Numbered from the stretch's first letter, positions 11,040 through 23,479 are shown. The stretch is 64,000 nt of DNA from Lota lota (GCA_026745465.1 JACYXH010000129.1:580001-644000); one strand, 5' to 3'. Numbers and translations are program-made. Notes: a model not told the origin generated them from the sequence alone.

Positions 11040-12169
11040 GCTTATAGGAAGAGCATGTGCTGGTCACATGATCGGAGAAGCTGTGTAACCTTGGTGAATA
11101 AAGTGATCGCTGAATGAAATGGGGGATCTTGTGTTATGGGAAAGAATAACTTTGGGTGCTTTGGTTCTGGGATAGTTTGAGCTTGTCATAAAATGCTAAG
11201 TTACGAAAACCATACTTTTTTTGTATTTTCAACTAACTATAATGCCTTCTTCTTGGGTCGCTTTGTCACATTCCGGTACCATCAAGTTATTATCCTATAT
11301 GTCAGATACTTTGTATGAGCCGTGAATAGCAATAAATATTGCCACACTATCATTATCTGCATCAACAAGCATTTGAAGTGAAACAAGTGACTTTTTTCCA
11401 CTGCATCCTCAACCAAAAGTGATAGACAATAAAAGTACAAAACACGCGTGTCACAGCCAGTTCATTCAGGCACCGGTGTTAGTTAGAAGTTTCTTTGCTA
11501 CTGGGTTTCCAGAGTTTCAAGAAGCCATTTATTAACTTTCTGGTCCTCAAACATTGTTTTAACCCAATCAACATTTCAACATCAACATCCAGCTATTGCG
11601 CTACGCTACGTTGTTTGCTTGCGGGTACGAATCATTAGGCCGTTTGTGTGTATAGGAGCTTTTAAAAATACAAAATACCAAAAACACACATATGTGTGTG
11701 TGTTTCCTGACCCCAAGGTTGGGAACACTGCATTAACAGGGCCGGGGGAGGGGTGTTTGAAGTCCCAGCACATTCTCTATCCCTCTCTCTCTCTCTCTGT
11801 GTGCGATGGTATCAGAGGGGAGAGACAGAGTCTCCTCCGACCTGGCAGGTTGGAACAAAGGCAGGGATTACAGATCTCTGGAACAAGCCCAGCTCTGCTC
11901 ACTACCGTTCCCCCATTGTTAAGTATCTTCAAAGAGTCCCTTGTGGAACCCTCGGCATGCATTCTTTCAAAGGCTTCCCAGATAGACAGTGGCAAAGAGG
12001 TTTGTGGTTTTGGCCTTCTGTTCTTGTTGTCTCGTCTTTCTCTCCTATCAGCAACTAGGTGTGATATTTGTGTTGGTGGCAAAGCCCTTTTTAGGAACAA
12101 CAACCTGAAATATAAATGGAAGCAACGTCACTCAATCATGCAACACACTAACTCATGCATGGGCACGCG
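11040..12169. other. unique DNA; long open frame without recognisable content
   Basis: The + frame at 11619-12224 is 201 codons but ends in a translated CA repeat and has no domain or signal I can name; the opposite strand is also open at 11777-12103. I read it as chance. A CCCCAAGGTTGGGAACACTG word at 11711-11730 resembles a hAT-type terminus, but no partner end is visible. Confidence 0.35.
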
Positions 12170-12194
12170 CACACACACACACACACACACACAC
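12170..12194. repeat. (CA)n microsatellite
   Basis: About 12 CA units after GCACGCGC. Confidence 0.92.
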
Positions 12195-13255
12195 TCATGT
12201 ACACAATATGCTCCCAGAGAATAACAAAAATATATTTGTGTGTTTTGGCGGTTGAAAATATATTTGTACGTGCTGTTTTGAAAAGTAATAGTTTAGTATG
12301 TGTGTGGTACTCATAACATGCATCTCATTGATCATTTTCTCTTGCACGCAAAAGAAAGGTAGTACTGAAGAGCTTTAACACATCTCTCTGCAGTTGAGTA
12401 AACATCAGGACGAAACACAAATAGAAGGACTGAAAAACATCCAGGCTGTGAAATGTGGATCCATGGTATTGGACACAATGATACCTTAGAATGCAAACAC
12501 TTGAAAAAAGTTAGTCTCTTTTAATGAGGTAAAAATTTGAAAACATTTTCGGTGAGTCTTATTGCAAATAGGAATAAATAAACTTTGAGAAGCAAGCGAC
12601 AGGTAAATAATGTCAACCCGATTTTTGCTAATTACGGTGAAAACCTGTTAAATGTGTAATTTTCTACACAGATCCAGTTGCCTTTAATCATGTGTGGACG
12701 CAGGGCGCCAAAATGCTCCTGCTAACACTAGATTGTAATAATGAGAATATATATCTGTGAGCACTATGGCCCTCAGAAGTTTCCCATGGAATGAATCATT
12801 TGTTAATTTTGATGAATAAATTATAAATAAATGATCACTTCATGCATTTAAAACATTCCTAATGAGGAAATGTGTCTTTGTTCTTTCATTTGGTGACTGG
12901 GTGTCTAAGTATGTGTGTTGGTGCGTTTGTGTTTTTATTACTTTACGAGGACCATGTGTAAAGTGTACTATTAGAACAGTAATAGGACATTTAGAGGGTC
13001 ACTTTCTCTCAAGCTAGAGACATGTTAAACACTGTATGCATACTTTCGAGGACCAATGCGCGCGCGCACACACACACGCACGCACGCACGCACACACAGG
13101 TTGCTATGACAGCTTGATGTATAGCGACATGCCCGGAGACACAGTAATGACTTACGTGCGACAGATATGATGAGAAATGTGCCTCCCCACTCAGTTTGGT
13201 TTGGAAAACACCGACATGCCTTCTGAGCCCACCAGCCAACACGACACCCCATGTT
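12195..13255. other. unique AT-rich DNA with a CG/CA alternating tract
   Basis: A GCGCGCGCACACAC / GCACGCACGC alternating purine-pyrimidine tract lies at about 13058-13098, a sequence type able to adopt Z-DNA. The rest is unique with no gene recognised. Confidence 0.45.
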
Positions 13256-13281
13256 CCCCCCCCCCCCCCCCCCCCCCCCCC
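13256..13281. repeat. poly-C run, 26 nt
   Basis: Uninterrupted C homopolymer. The flanking frames on both strands show proline or glycine runs for this reason only. Confidence 0.95.
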
Positions 13282-13968
13282 ATCCCAGTGGAGTTACCGC
13301 CAGAGGCGCCTGTGCCGGCCCGGGTAACCAAACAACACGTTGCGACACTGTTCCGAAGAGAGTTACTCCACTACCATTTTTTTGGTCCGTGTCACACTTC
13401 AAATCTGAAATATAAATGCCCCGTTTCATATTGATCTCTTCTCTGCCTTACTGCTGGGGGGGGTGTTGTAAGCCCAGTTGGGGATGGAGGTCTGGTGGAC
13501 TAACTTTAATTATGCATGCTGCTGTCTGGGATCCCGTGCAGGCGGGGCGAAGGGGGCTGATTGATTGGACGTCCTCACTTTGCAGGGGAACAGGATGGAG
13601 TGTGTTACGTTGTAGGGGCCCGGGGCCGTTTTTTATCACGTGTGGCGGGGAGCATTAAGACTGCTGTCACACTGCTGCAGTGCAAGCACATGCACACACA
13701 CACAGACACATATACAATATCTGGACCAACACACACACACGCAAAATCATTCCGACATAACACACAAAACGTACATGCTCTCATGCACATTCACATACAT
13801 ACAGTATATGAAGCTTGATAAGGATACAAGCGTGCACACAAACACACACACACACACACCTGCAGGTGCAGCACACACGCATTCTGAAGCAGGAAGACAG
13901 ACGTTCCCCAGAGGGTGTGCAGCTTGATGTGACACCACATGAATAATTTGCATGCCGCTCTTCAGGAT
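13282..13968. other. unique DNA with interspersed CA tracts
   Basis: Irregular ACACAC and CATACA words lie between about 13690 and 13880. No gene recognised. Confidence 0.4.
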
Positions 13969-13994
13969 GGGGGGGGGGGGGGGGGGGGGGGGGG
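13969..13994. repeat. poly-G run, 26 nt
   Basis: Uninterrupted G homopolymer after TTCAGGAT. Confidence 0.95.
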
Positions 13995-15174
13995 TGCATA
14001 TGGCTGAAATATTCCATGCTCCCACCAAAGTATTACTTGTGTAATTCCTCCCCCACACTGAAAAACTTGCCCAAAAAAAACATTGTTAAAAAGCACAACC
14101 TTAACCGCGACACCTACTCCTTTATCTTCAACTACACACACGACTAGAACACAAAATATAATCACATGCACACACAAAGCCCCAAAATAATACTTCAATA
14201 CCCGGTTCACAAGAAACGCTGGATTTGCTCTCTTGCTGGGGCAGACTAAACAATTACACCTTTTCTCCGGGAGCTGAAATCCAAAATAGCACACAAAGGC
14301 TGCAAACACTCACCTCTGCCCTTAAAACCTCTTCCTCGCTGGTATTTTCTCCCTTTTTTGTCAGAGACACAGCTTTCAATAAAAACAAACTGACATCAAA
14401 CATCACACTGCTACCTCTCTCTCCCCCGGCTCTCTCTCAGGCGGCACATTGAATAATACCGTCTACACCTTGGTTTAACTTGTTTACCATCAGATCCAAA
14501 TAATAATGATCCAAATAATAATAGTGTATTAAACGCACCGATAGCGCCTCAATCTGAGAGGCGCAGGAATAAACATTACGCAACTTATTTCCTCATTCGC
14601 AAAGTGAGGGTCTTCAGGAATTTGATCTGCATTCGTTTACGAGAAGAAGGAAGAGAAAAAGAAGAAGAGAAACAGTCAGAAAAAATTGCAATAGCAATTG
14701 GGTTTCCACTTCCTTCCACACCATGGATTCATCTTGGTGTGTGTGGGCGGGCGTAGGTCACTGAAGACAACTGCAGTGCTGGCCCAGGAAGCACCGGTCT
14801 AAAACAAAGGATTTACTCTGGACAACCTTTACACACACACACACACACACGCACACTCACACATACAGTACATACAGAATATACAGACATGAACACACAA
14901 TACACAAACGTAACACATCAACAAAAACACGTGTCCACACACGCACACAGGAGGAATATTTCAAGAATGTTCCAGGAACATTCCTACACATCACATTTCC
15001 ACAGAATATGTGGGCGAACTAACGTTGTGCAGTCTCATTGCTGCCTTGATTTTTCGTGCGACAACCAAATGTGTTCAGATAAACAAATATATGGATCAGG
15101 CTGAGCGGCCGGAGAGCAGTGAGGGAAACTATTAGGCGTGGAGCCATTTAGTTTTTGTCCACGCATTCACAGCA
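13995..15174. other. unique DNA with a short CA repeat
   Basis: (CA)n lies at about 14832-14851. Overlapping short frames at 13962-14452 occupy both strands and have no recognisable homology. No gene called. Confidence 0.4.
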
Positions 15175-15202
15175 CCCCCCCCCCCCCCCCCCCCCCCCCC
15201 CC
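15175..15202. repeat. poly-C run, 28 nt
   Basis: Uninterrupted C homopolymer after CACAGCA. Confidence 0.95.
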
Positions 15203-16004
15203 TCGCCCTGCCTCCCATGCCAGCAGTCTTACCCTGGAAATATAATAAAAAAAGGCAATCATTTGAAATGCAGAAGGTACAATTCTGAAATAAAATGAAA
15301 ATAAAAGTCCCAGGGCACCGCCAATACAAGGTTCACACTTCATCAGTTCACGTGAAAACGGAGAGTGTAGCTGGCCAGTTTGTCAACCTGTCCTTGAATA
15401 ATAACAATATCAATATTCAATGTTCTCACTTCAATGAGTCCCTGATTGAGCAAATGCATGCCACTGGAAAAAAGGATGGCCTTATGATGTGGAATGACTG
15501 TGCTTGACGTGTCTGCGGTATACATGTGCTAAAGTTTCTACCCTCCTCAGACCAAGAATGGCAATTCATGGGGAATATTACAAGGACAAATGGATTCCAA
15601 TATGTCATGTGTATATAGATATTCAGTGTAATACGTCTTGAACAAAAACAAAAAATAACCACAAGGAACCAGAAAGAAAATAGCAGGGGGAGATATTCTT
15701 TGAAAAAGACCCAGTCTGTATAAACAAGTTGCGGCTAAGACTTGAAGACGAGAATCATGGTTATGGTTTATTTGCAATTCTGCTGTTGTTAGTCAGCCTT
15801 TCAGTGCTGCGGCGTGAAAACCTAGCACTGCCAACGAGCCCAGCCTGAAGGAACTCTTAACAGAGTTCACCCAGGGGTCATCCATACGTGCATTTATTTG
15901 ATCCTCCTGGGAATACTTAATGGGTGGAGTTTATTTTAGTTTTTTTTATTTTACCCCGTCTCGGAAGAAATAAAGAGAAAACCCAGGAGGGAGGCTATAA
16001 GCAT
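15203..16004. other. unique DNA
   Basis: AT-rich unique sequence. Frames of 60-78 codons on both strands between 15295 and 15777 overlap heavily and carry no motif. Confidence 0.4.
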
Positions 16005-16165
16005 TCACACACAGTCACACAGCACGCAAACACACACATGCACACAAGCAAACACACGCACACACAAACAGACAAAACGTTGCACACATAAATTCTAAGC
16101 ACAAACACATACACACGCACACAGACACAAACACACCCACATACACACATACATCCTAAAATGCA
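16005..16165. repeat. degenerate CA-rich tract
   Basis: CACACA words mutated by G, T and A substitutions throughout: an aged microsatellite. A second tract of the same kind lies at 16590-16880. Confidence 0.85.
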
Positions 16166-16199
16166 CGCTGTTGCTTAATAAAAATAAAAAACATTACTC

Positions 16200-16480
16200 A
16201 AAAAGCATTATCATTCCCCTCTCAGTCTAAAATAGTGGATTGAAAGGCTTGGAGGTTGATATGGCATTTTGAATGGGTTTCAATTTAACACACTCTGCAA
16301 TCCATTATGCATGCCATGCACCATTTAGACATCCAGGGCCCGTATTTAAGGGCATATTTGGTGCAGCAATAAGACATGTAATTATCTGAAGATACGTACA
16401 AACAAATGTACACTTTTATAATCTTATTAGGAGATTACAGTTTGAACAGGCTTAGGCATGGATGTCTGTTTGGAGGTCAA
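16200..16480. promoter_or_regulatory. candidate non-coding regulatory block
   Basis: Unique sequence between two CA-rich tracts, with CAATTTAAC near 16280, ATTATGCATGCCATGCA near 16305 and GTAATTATC (16379-16387). It has no coding potential. Confidence 0.3.
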
Positions 16481-16589
16481 GGGGCTGGAACTAACTTCTA
16501 AATGGATTCTCTCTCGCTTACCACAGATCAGTTTAAAACGTCCTCAGGCTACCAATTGAATGTCTGATACTCAAGACCATTGGCTGTCC

Positions 16590-16880
16590 CAATCAGACAC
16601 ACATCCACACACGTGTGTGCATTAACTATCTCACACTCACACACACACATACACACACACGCCCACAGGCAGACAGACAGACACATACACAGACAGCCAC
16701 ATACACATCACACACAGGCATTCACTAACACACATATATCAATGCATGCATGCACATGTATACACAACCGTACGCGCACACTCATGTGCACACACCTGCA
16801 TGCACTAAAACACACGCACACACACACCTGTATGCTCACACATGTGCCATCAGAAACACACACAGACACACACATTGTTC
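16590..16880. repeat. degenerate CA/CATA-rich tract
   Basis: Irregular CACACA, CATACA and GACAGACA words over almost 300 bp. The His/Thr-rich frames here are artefacts. Confidence 0.85.
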
Positions 16881-17297
16881 CACCAAAACCCAATTTGAAG
16901 AGGGAGCGTGTGCCGATGTCCTTCATCTCAGGCTTTGATCAACGAACCGAAACAACAGCGCTAAGTAAATGTGTTTAAATGACAATCAAACAACGACAAC
17001 AAAAGGAAGCACACAATGGAAAAGGATGCCGTGTTGTGTTTGAATGCATCCGTTTAAAATATGCTCTTCTACACACCGTCTGTGTGTTATTTTTATGATA
17101 ATGTTTTCCCATACCTCTCCAGACGGCAGAGTTGGAAAATACATAAACAGAGAACCAAACACGGGAAACAGGGTGCGGAGGAGAAGACTTTAGCCACACA
17201 TATGTATGTGTGTTTATTCAACACAATAAAACAATGAGAGATATCTCACTTTTCACTGTGAATGTGATGCCAATATGGAAGAAAGAGGAATAGTGGA
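16881..17297. other. unique DNA
   Basis: No feature recognised. Confidence 0.4.
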
Positions 17298-17402
17298 CAC
17301 TGGGCACTGCCCAGTACAACCACAATCTTCTACTGGTTATACTTGGAGCTGCCCAGTACAACCATAGTCTTCTAGGGGTGAACACTGAGAGCTGCCCAGG
17401 CA
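17298..17402. repeat. 43-bp tandem repeat, two and a half copies
   Basis: CTGCCCAGTACAACCA starts at 17307 and 17349, and CTGCCCAG again at 17392, with AGTCTTCTA / AATCTTCTA in the same relative place. The first two copies are diverged by several substitutions. Confidence 0.8.
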
Positions 17403-18182
17403 ACTGGGAACTGCTGTGTAGAAACCAAAGCGCATCAGAGATAGATTTTATCTGGGATTTCTCTTAACTTACCGATTCTTACAACATACTTTGATTGTGT
17501 TTTTTTCCCAGGCAATCCTCAATCACCTTGAACAAAAGCCATCATTGTTAACAGCCCTGAATCCTGCTAATATCGCCTGCCTGGTTAACGCCTGCCTATC
17601 TGTGATTCTGGCTCCGCAACCCATGAGGATTCAACACTAAAACAACCCAGAAACAAAACAAAAGTGAAAGAGAAAGGGATTTCTCAAAGCCACCCCGTGA
17701 AGAGACAAATAACTGTTGTCTCCGCCATAGTTGAGGCTAAATTTAAACAGGTGGATAAACTTAGCCTCGTTCTTTGTTTTTTGGCTTATTTATTATTCAT
17801 TTTTTTATTTCTTTATGTGTGAACAGGGGATTTGTGTACATTGGCTTACTGCGCCACACTGACAGATGGAATGAGCTGACTTTGTTTACTGACATGATTA
17901 ACCTTAAATACATTTGTACATACCTAACATTTGTTGCCACAGACACAACATTAACACACTATGACCCCCAAGCTAGTGATTGTAGGCTATTGTAATAGTG
18001 AATGTTATTGTACAAGTCAAGTGAGTGTACAAGTCTTGTTTAAAAGTAATTATCTTTGTGGCGTGTGATATTTTGGTGCAGCACATGCAAGAGAAATAGA
18101 AAAAATAAAAATGAACTGATAATGATGGTATCTTTTCTGTTCCACCACTACATAACACAATCATTCTTTACTGCAGTGTACC
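17403..18182. other. unique AT-rich DNA
   Basis: No repeat or gene recognised. The 73-codon + frame at 17774-17995 has no recognisable features. Confidence 0.4.
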
Positions 18183-18210
18183 TATTATTATTATTATTAT
18201 TATTATTATC
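18183..18210. repeat. (ATT)9 microsatellite
   Basis: Perfect trinucleotide run after TGTACCT. Confidence 0.95.
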
Positions 18211-18324
18211 ATTTCTGGCTCAGTTTCATACTAAATATATGTAAAATTGAAATACACAGTTTCAAAATAGTAAAAATAAATGGCAGGTCTAATTTCTACT
18301 ACCTAGGTATACCATGGTGGTGGG

Positions 18325-18515
18325 GAGGATTTACTATTTACGGCTTTCAGATACATGCATTCAGATACATGTGATTAAGGAGTCAGAAGGTGTTTAGCAT
18401 CTTGCTCAAGGATGCCTACAGGTATATGGCTTTGAAGACTGGGGCGCGAACCCACAACCTTCTGGCTGGGGGTCGAACGCATAGCTGCTGCACAAAGGTG
18501 CTGCCTACCTCTGGT
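18325..18515 (-). mobile_element. tRNA-derived SINE, minus strand
   Basis: Read on the minus strand, GGTTGTGGGTTCGCGCCCC (about 18447-18465) is a B-box-like block. It is followed by CCTTGAGCAAGATGCTAAACACC (18397-18419 region) and ACTCCTTAATCACATGTATC, the order found in common teleost SINEs (B box, CCTTGAGCAAGG, tail). The tail after TGTATCTGAA is lost. It is diverged and therefore old. Confidence 0.6.
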
Positions 18516-18750
18516 TACTGGAGAATATTCCAAGGATAAAATCTAAAATTCAGGCTCTATTCTATTTGAGCAGACACTGATGATATGGCAAGGTTGTAGG
18601 GAGATGACAGCACAGCTCATGTCTTTAAAACCTAACAAGTTCTGGATTCACTCAAGTCCTCAAGGTTAGACAGAAAAAAAAAGAAAAAAGATAACACTAC
18701 TCGACGAGAGGAAGGATAGTATCGAAGGATAAGATTCCCCTCCCTCCTCC

Positions 18751-18751
<1 letters not shown>

Positions 18752-18825
<74 letters not shown>
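18752..18825. repeat. poly-C run, 74 nt
   Basis: An uninterrupted C homopolymer of about 74 bases preceded by CCTCCCTCCTCCT. It is by far the longest homopolymer in the window. The complementary G strand could form stacked quadruplexes and the C strand an i-motif. Array length in an assembly may be inaccurate. Confidence 0.95.
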
Positions 18826-19364
18826 ATCCCCCAGTTGCAACGGTTGCATCACTCGTTCAAAATGGTTTTCATTCATTGCACTGTCTTTGGACGTCACCGC
18901 TGTTATGCCCTCCGTTTTACCAAACTATTCCTCTGTGGGTTCTGCTGCGTGGGACTGGTAGGACTTTCGGAATCAACTTTAAATACGTGAAACATTTTTG
19001 TGCCATAATTCCTCCTGACAGCTAAGGATTTTATAGACGAATACAAAGCTCTAGGAAGCACTCCTCATTCTTTTAGGAAGAGTTGTAGCGCTGAAAAGCT
19101 CTGCATTGAAATTAGCCCCATTGACAAATGAGTCGGAAACAGAGTGCCTTGAGCGAAGGCCAGTATTCACTCATCTTGGCAGGGATTGTGGTTTTTGGAT
19201 ACAAATGTAGGCCATGTTTAAAATTTTTTATAAAGGCTGATACATGGATATGTGCTACTTCACTGGCATTCACAATCGTGAATAATGTTCATCCCAATAC
19301 GTGTTTAGGTTTCTGCTCATGTTTCAGTCGAGCTGGTTCAAAATGAAGCAGACAGTAATCTTAC
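18826..19364. other. unique DNA
   Basis: Mixed unique sequence. The 72-codon + frame at 19128-19346 has no recognisable homology. Confidence 0.4.
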
Positions 19365-19690
19365 CTGGTTATGATTGACCAATCATTAAGCGGGTCTCCT
19401 GCTCGACTCTATATTTACTCAAATTGCTCTGAAAAGGTGTTCCATTAGGCTGAGACTGCCCATTCCGTGTAGCCAATCAGCATCAGCCATTAAGTCACAT
19501 GGGCTGCTATTTACTACATTACAGGTTCACGGTACAAAAATTGGCTGCGGCACTATTAGATGGAGCCCATGGCTACTATTAGAGGTAATGATTTCATACT
19601 GTGAGCTGTAGTGATTGAGCCCGGCCCTCACAGCAAAATGGTCAAAGGCGCAATACATCACAATTAACCACACAGAAATTATTTAAACAC
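19365..19690. promoter_or_regulatory. candidate non-coding regulatory block
   Basis: Unique sequence containing GTCAAAGG (19641-19648, TCF- or nuclear-receptor-like) and CAATTAACC (19661-19669). Two inverted or direct CTATTAGA words lie near 19552 and 19576. No ORF. Confidence 0.3.
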
Positions 19691-19914
19691 ACACACAGAA
19701 ATCAAAACATCTTTGGATAAACTACAGGACATCAATGATCAGGTGGCTTCAATCGCCGTTATTCAAAATAAAACGACTCCCATTATCTGCCTGAATATAA
19801 ACTAATGTCACATGTCAACCGTTAAAAAATCATTTAACGTACATTAAGTTATGTATGTTGAAATCAATAGGTCAGCGATAACCGTGATAAGTAAACTTGT
19901 GAGACACGGCAGGA

Positions 19915-19941
19915 TTAGAATACGCTTCAAGCGTATTCTAA
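19915..19941. repeat. perfect 13-bp inverted repeat with a 1-nt centre
   Basis: Arms TTAGAATACGCTT and AAGCGTATTCTAA are exact reverse complements separated by a single C, giving a 27-bp palindrome. It is not part of a simple repeat. It could be a dimeric protein-binding site, a remnant of a foldback element, or chance. Confidence 0.95.
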
Positions 19942-20079
19942 CGTCGGCATCGACATCCGCCAACATAACCCAATTACGGAGCTGAAACACCGCACCGATT
20001 GTTTCAAACTAATGAAGCACAGATACATTTGCCTTTACTAGCTGTGTTCTCTGGATCAGCCCTTGGCCACAGAGTCACC

Positions 20080-20225
20080 ACAAAGAGAAAATGGAGCTGA
20101 GGGACTTTCCGCCTCAAACGCGACCAGATTATGGGAGCGCCGTAATTGGAGTCACATTTTGATCCCTCCCGTGCTGCCTGCGAGGGTGACTTTGCGCTTA
20201 ATTAGTTCAAACCTCCCGCTAAATG
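20080..20225. promoter_or_regulatory. candidate regulatory block with a kB-type site
   Basis: GGGACTTTCC at 20101-20110 matches the NF-kB consensus exactly. GTAATTGG follows at about 20142 and CTTAATTAG at 20198-20206. The sequence is unique and has no coding potential. The combination suggests an enhancer, unproven. Confidence 0.35.
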
Positions 20226-20299
20226 GCTTGGTTCGGTGGTGGGGATGGTGTTGTTTTGGGGGGCGGGTGGAGCCCATTGGGACTTACCACTAGTCGGCA

Positions 20300-20365
20300 G
20301 AGCGGGAGATCCCCAAGGGGCCCCCTCAGGGTAGGGGCCCCTGATGTAGGGGCCCTGCTGGACAA
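20300..20365. repeat. short GGGGCCC tandem repeat
   Basis: AGGGGCCC(C) recurs three times at about 15-17 bp steps (near 20317, 20333 and 20348), each followed by a TGATG- or TCAGG-type spacer. It is self-complementary and GC-rich. Confidence 0.7.
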
Positions 20366-20537
20366 CCTTCACATGGCCGCAGGGGGAGGGGGGTTGGCTG
20401 GGCGCCAAGTGCAGCCTAATGATGCCTTCTCCGCGGACATCTCTGGAAAATCAGCCAGCAACTAAAATGGAGGGAGAGAGAAAGATAAAGCAAAGGCGAG
20501 AGATAAAGACAAATAGAGAGAGTGGATAGAGATAAGT

Positions 20538-20541
<4 letters not shown>

Positions 20542-20594
<53 letters not shown>
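20542..20594. repeat. (GA)n microsatellite
   Basis: Perfect 53-bp purine array at the end of a longer AGAGATAAAG-rich region starting near 20468. Confidence 0.95.
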
Positions 20595-20597
<3 letters not shown>

Positions 20598-21559
20598 ACG
20601 TTTTATTAAATAAAACTGAGGATGTGTAATTCCTGATGATCCCTGGATTTATTTGAATAAACTGTAAGATCAGACGCGCTGAGAGACTGTACAGCGACAC
20701 GGCTCTTCTCACACTGTGATTAACCAAAAATCTAAAGTCACTTTCATGCTTGATTTTCCTGACCGTCACAAAAATAAATATCATCTGGGGAGAGATGGTG
20801 GCTGGGGGTGGGTCGTCGGGGCTTGAGATAAACCATCCACTCCCGTGGGAGGGCTCCAGTTAATACCCCTATTTTAGTACAACACAGGGAATTAAAGCTA
20901 GCAGGCAGTGCTAGCTTGAGAGAGAGAACAGTTATATCATGTACATCACAGAGTGAACATGTACATCAGCAGGAAAGAAAGTCCTTAAAGTAGATAAGAT
21001 GAAAGGAAGTGAACTAGGAAGTGGATGTTGTTGATAATGATGATGAGGAGAATGTCTTTAGGACCGTGGGGTCCATCTTTGGTTGTAGGGGCTCTCAGCT
21101 CGTCAGAGTCTGGTCATCCCGTCAAAACCGCTGTCGTCGGGGGCTTGGCGTTTCCCACTCGACAAAAAAGAGGCCCTGGGGCCACAGAGACGAGGAGTGC
21201 GCTCTTAGGTCTGATTAGTGATTGAGGATGGCCGTCTCCTGTGGGCAGTTTTAGACGGTTGACCTACTTTGGCCTCGTCAGTGGAAACATTGTCTACCCT
21301 CTTTGGCGGCCGAGCTCGGCTGTTGATGGCGCCGCCGCCGTTTTGCCGCCGCGATAGTGCTGAGGCCTTTTCATCTCAATAAGATGCCCCAGTGCAACGT
21401 CAACAAAATGGCCGAACCCCAGGGGCAGGGAGCTGTGGAGGTCAGGAGTAAGATACTATTTACCGCTCTCAGGGTCTCACTACCGCTGTTGTGGTGGTCA
21501 CAGAAGGCTGAGACACTCTACTTTTGTCCTCTCCTCAAAAAATTGAAATAAAATATACA
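20595..21559. other. unique DNA with a GC-rich patch
   Basis: GCCGCCGCCG trinucleotides lie at about 21330-21352, flanked by GGCGGCCGAGCTCGGC. Overlapping 65-codon frames at 21021-21225 show no motif. No gene called. Confidence 0.4.
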
Positions 21560-22155
<596 letters not shown>

Positions 22156-22178
22156 GGGGGGGGGGGGGGGGGGGGGGG
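22156..22178. repeat. poly-G run, 23 nt
   Basis: G homopolymer after TAGTGGGC. Confidence 0.95.
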
Positions 22179-23110
22179 AAGAAACATTTCATGGTGTGCA
22201 TTAGAGCATCAAAGCGGTCTAGCTGTTTGATTGGCTGACTGTGGGTCCTACTCACATGGTATCTGCTAGCCGGGAACATTCCAGTTGGTGTGTTTGTTGG
22301 ACAAACACAGATTGATTCTCTGATATTATTTTCCAGAGGACCTCTCTTTCTCCCTCTCACTTTTTCTCTTTCCCTCTTGAACCATGTAGACATGGGAACA
22401 GCTTTACACTTCAATCGTCATGCTAAGATAGAACACAAATGTGAGCCACAACGGACATACGCTTAAAATAACTAATGACACGGTTTGTTTACGTCCGCGC
22501 ACATCCTTTTGCTAATGCCAGACTCAGTGGGCTTCCACCGATGTGCATTCATCCAGCATGGTCACTCATCCCGTTGTTTACCCAGGCTGTTAGCTAACTG
22601 CGCTAACCACACAAGATAGGACAACCCCGCGGCTCACTAGATTTCAAGTCAGTCAGTCGGCTCTGATCTCCAAACATCAACCCAAAAAGAGAACCAGCAC
22701 TGTTGAGACAAATATAGATAGAATGGTAAATCACTGCTCCATGCTTTACATCCAGAAAGAAGTTACAAATATAGTTAGAAGTCTGTAACACCACGTGTTG
22801 TCAAACAGTCGGGATTGACTCAGTTGGCAGATTAGATTTACGTTATCCCATTGGCATTCTGATGAGGGGAAGCTGTGTGTAAGTCTAGGGTTGGAAACCA
22901 AGTGTTGCACACAGTTCTTCTGAAGGCTCATCTCTTCGGGAAACAACTTACTTCCCTGCTTTCTCTGTCCAGTTGTTTATTGTGTCGTTTTATTGTTCCC
23001 ACCCTCACCTATCCAAAATGATTGAATCATTTGAACTAGCCCCTCTATAAAACAGAAGGAAGAGACACATCTGACACTAGAGGGAGCAGGGTTTGGTTGG
23101 GGTGTTGGGA
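22179..23110. other. unique DNA
   Basis: No gene or named repeat. CACTAGAGGGAGC near 23076-23088 resembles a CTCF core but departs from it at the GGC step. Confidence 0.4.
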
Positions 23111-23114
23111 CAAA

Positions 23115-23160
23115 GCACCCTCCCCCCAGCCCCCCAGCCCCCCAGCCCCCCCACCCCACC
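23115..23160. repeat. CCCCAGC-type tandem repeat
   Basis: CCCCAGCC is repeated at an 8-9 bp step three to four times, ending in CCCCCCACCCCACC. The Gly/Trp-rich minus-strand frames derive from it. Confidence 0.85.
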
Positions 23161-23229
23161 GCATGATGTGAGACCCCTCAGTGTAGCCAGGAACACTTCC
23201 TGTCCTCTCCACCCTCCCCCGGCTTCCTG

Positions 23230-23345
23230 TGGTCAATCACGGGGCCCAATCACAGCTACTGAATAATTCAGCTCATTCATCAGCTGTAATCTGATTATTC
23301 ATCGCATATCAAAAAAATGAATAATGAAACAGCTCTGCGCTGAGC
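23230..23345. promoter_or_regulatory. candidate regulatory block with paired ATTATTCAT sites
   Basis: CCCAATCAC (23246), GAATAATTCA (23261-23270), the palindromic E-box CAGCTG (23281-23286), ATTATTCAT (23294-23302) and its exact inverse ATGAATAAT (23317-23325) lie within 90 bp. The sequence is unique and non-coding. Clustered POU/homeodomain-like sites around an E-box are typical of neural enhancers; function is inferred. Confidence 0.4.
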
Positions 23346-23479
23346 CTTGGCCTTGGCGGTCATTTCCATATCCTGCGCGGTGTGGCGTTTTGTTCCGCGG
23401 GATGGAGGGATGGGGAAGACGGAGGTGAAGGAGCAAAGGTTTGGGGGCATCAGCGAAGCCTTCATCATTTTCTTCTTCT

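Noticed and set aside
11699-11731. hAT-like terminus (CCCCAAGGTTGGGAACACTG)
   Set aside because: Single end only; no partner end or target duplication could be found.
11619-12224. 201-codon + strand open frame
   Set aside because: Ends in a translated CA repeat, has an equally open frame on the other strand, and shows no domain or promoter.
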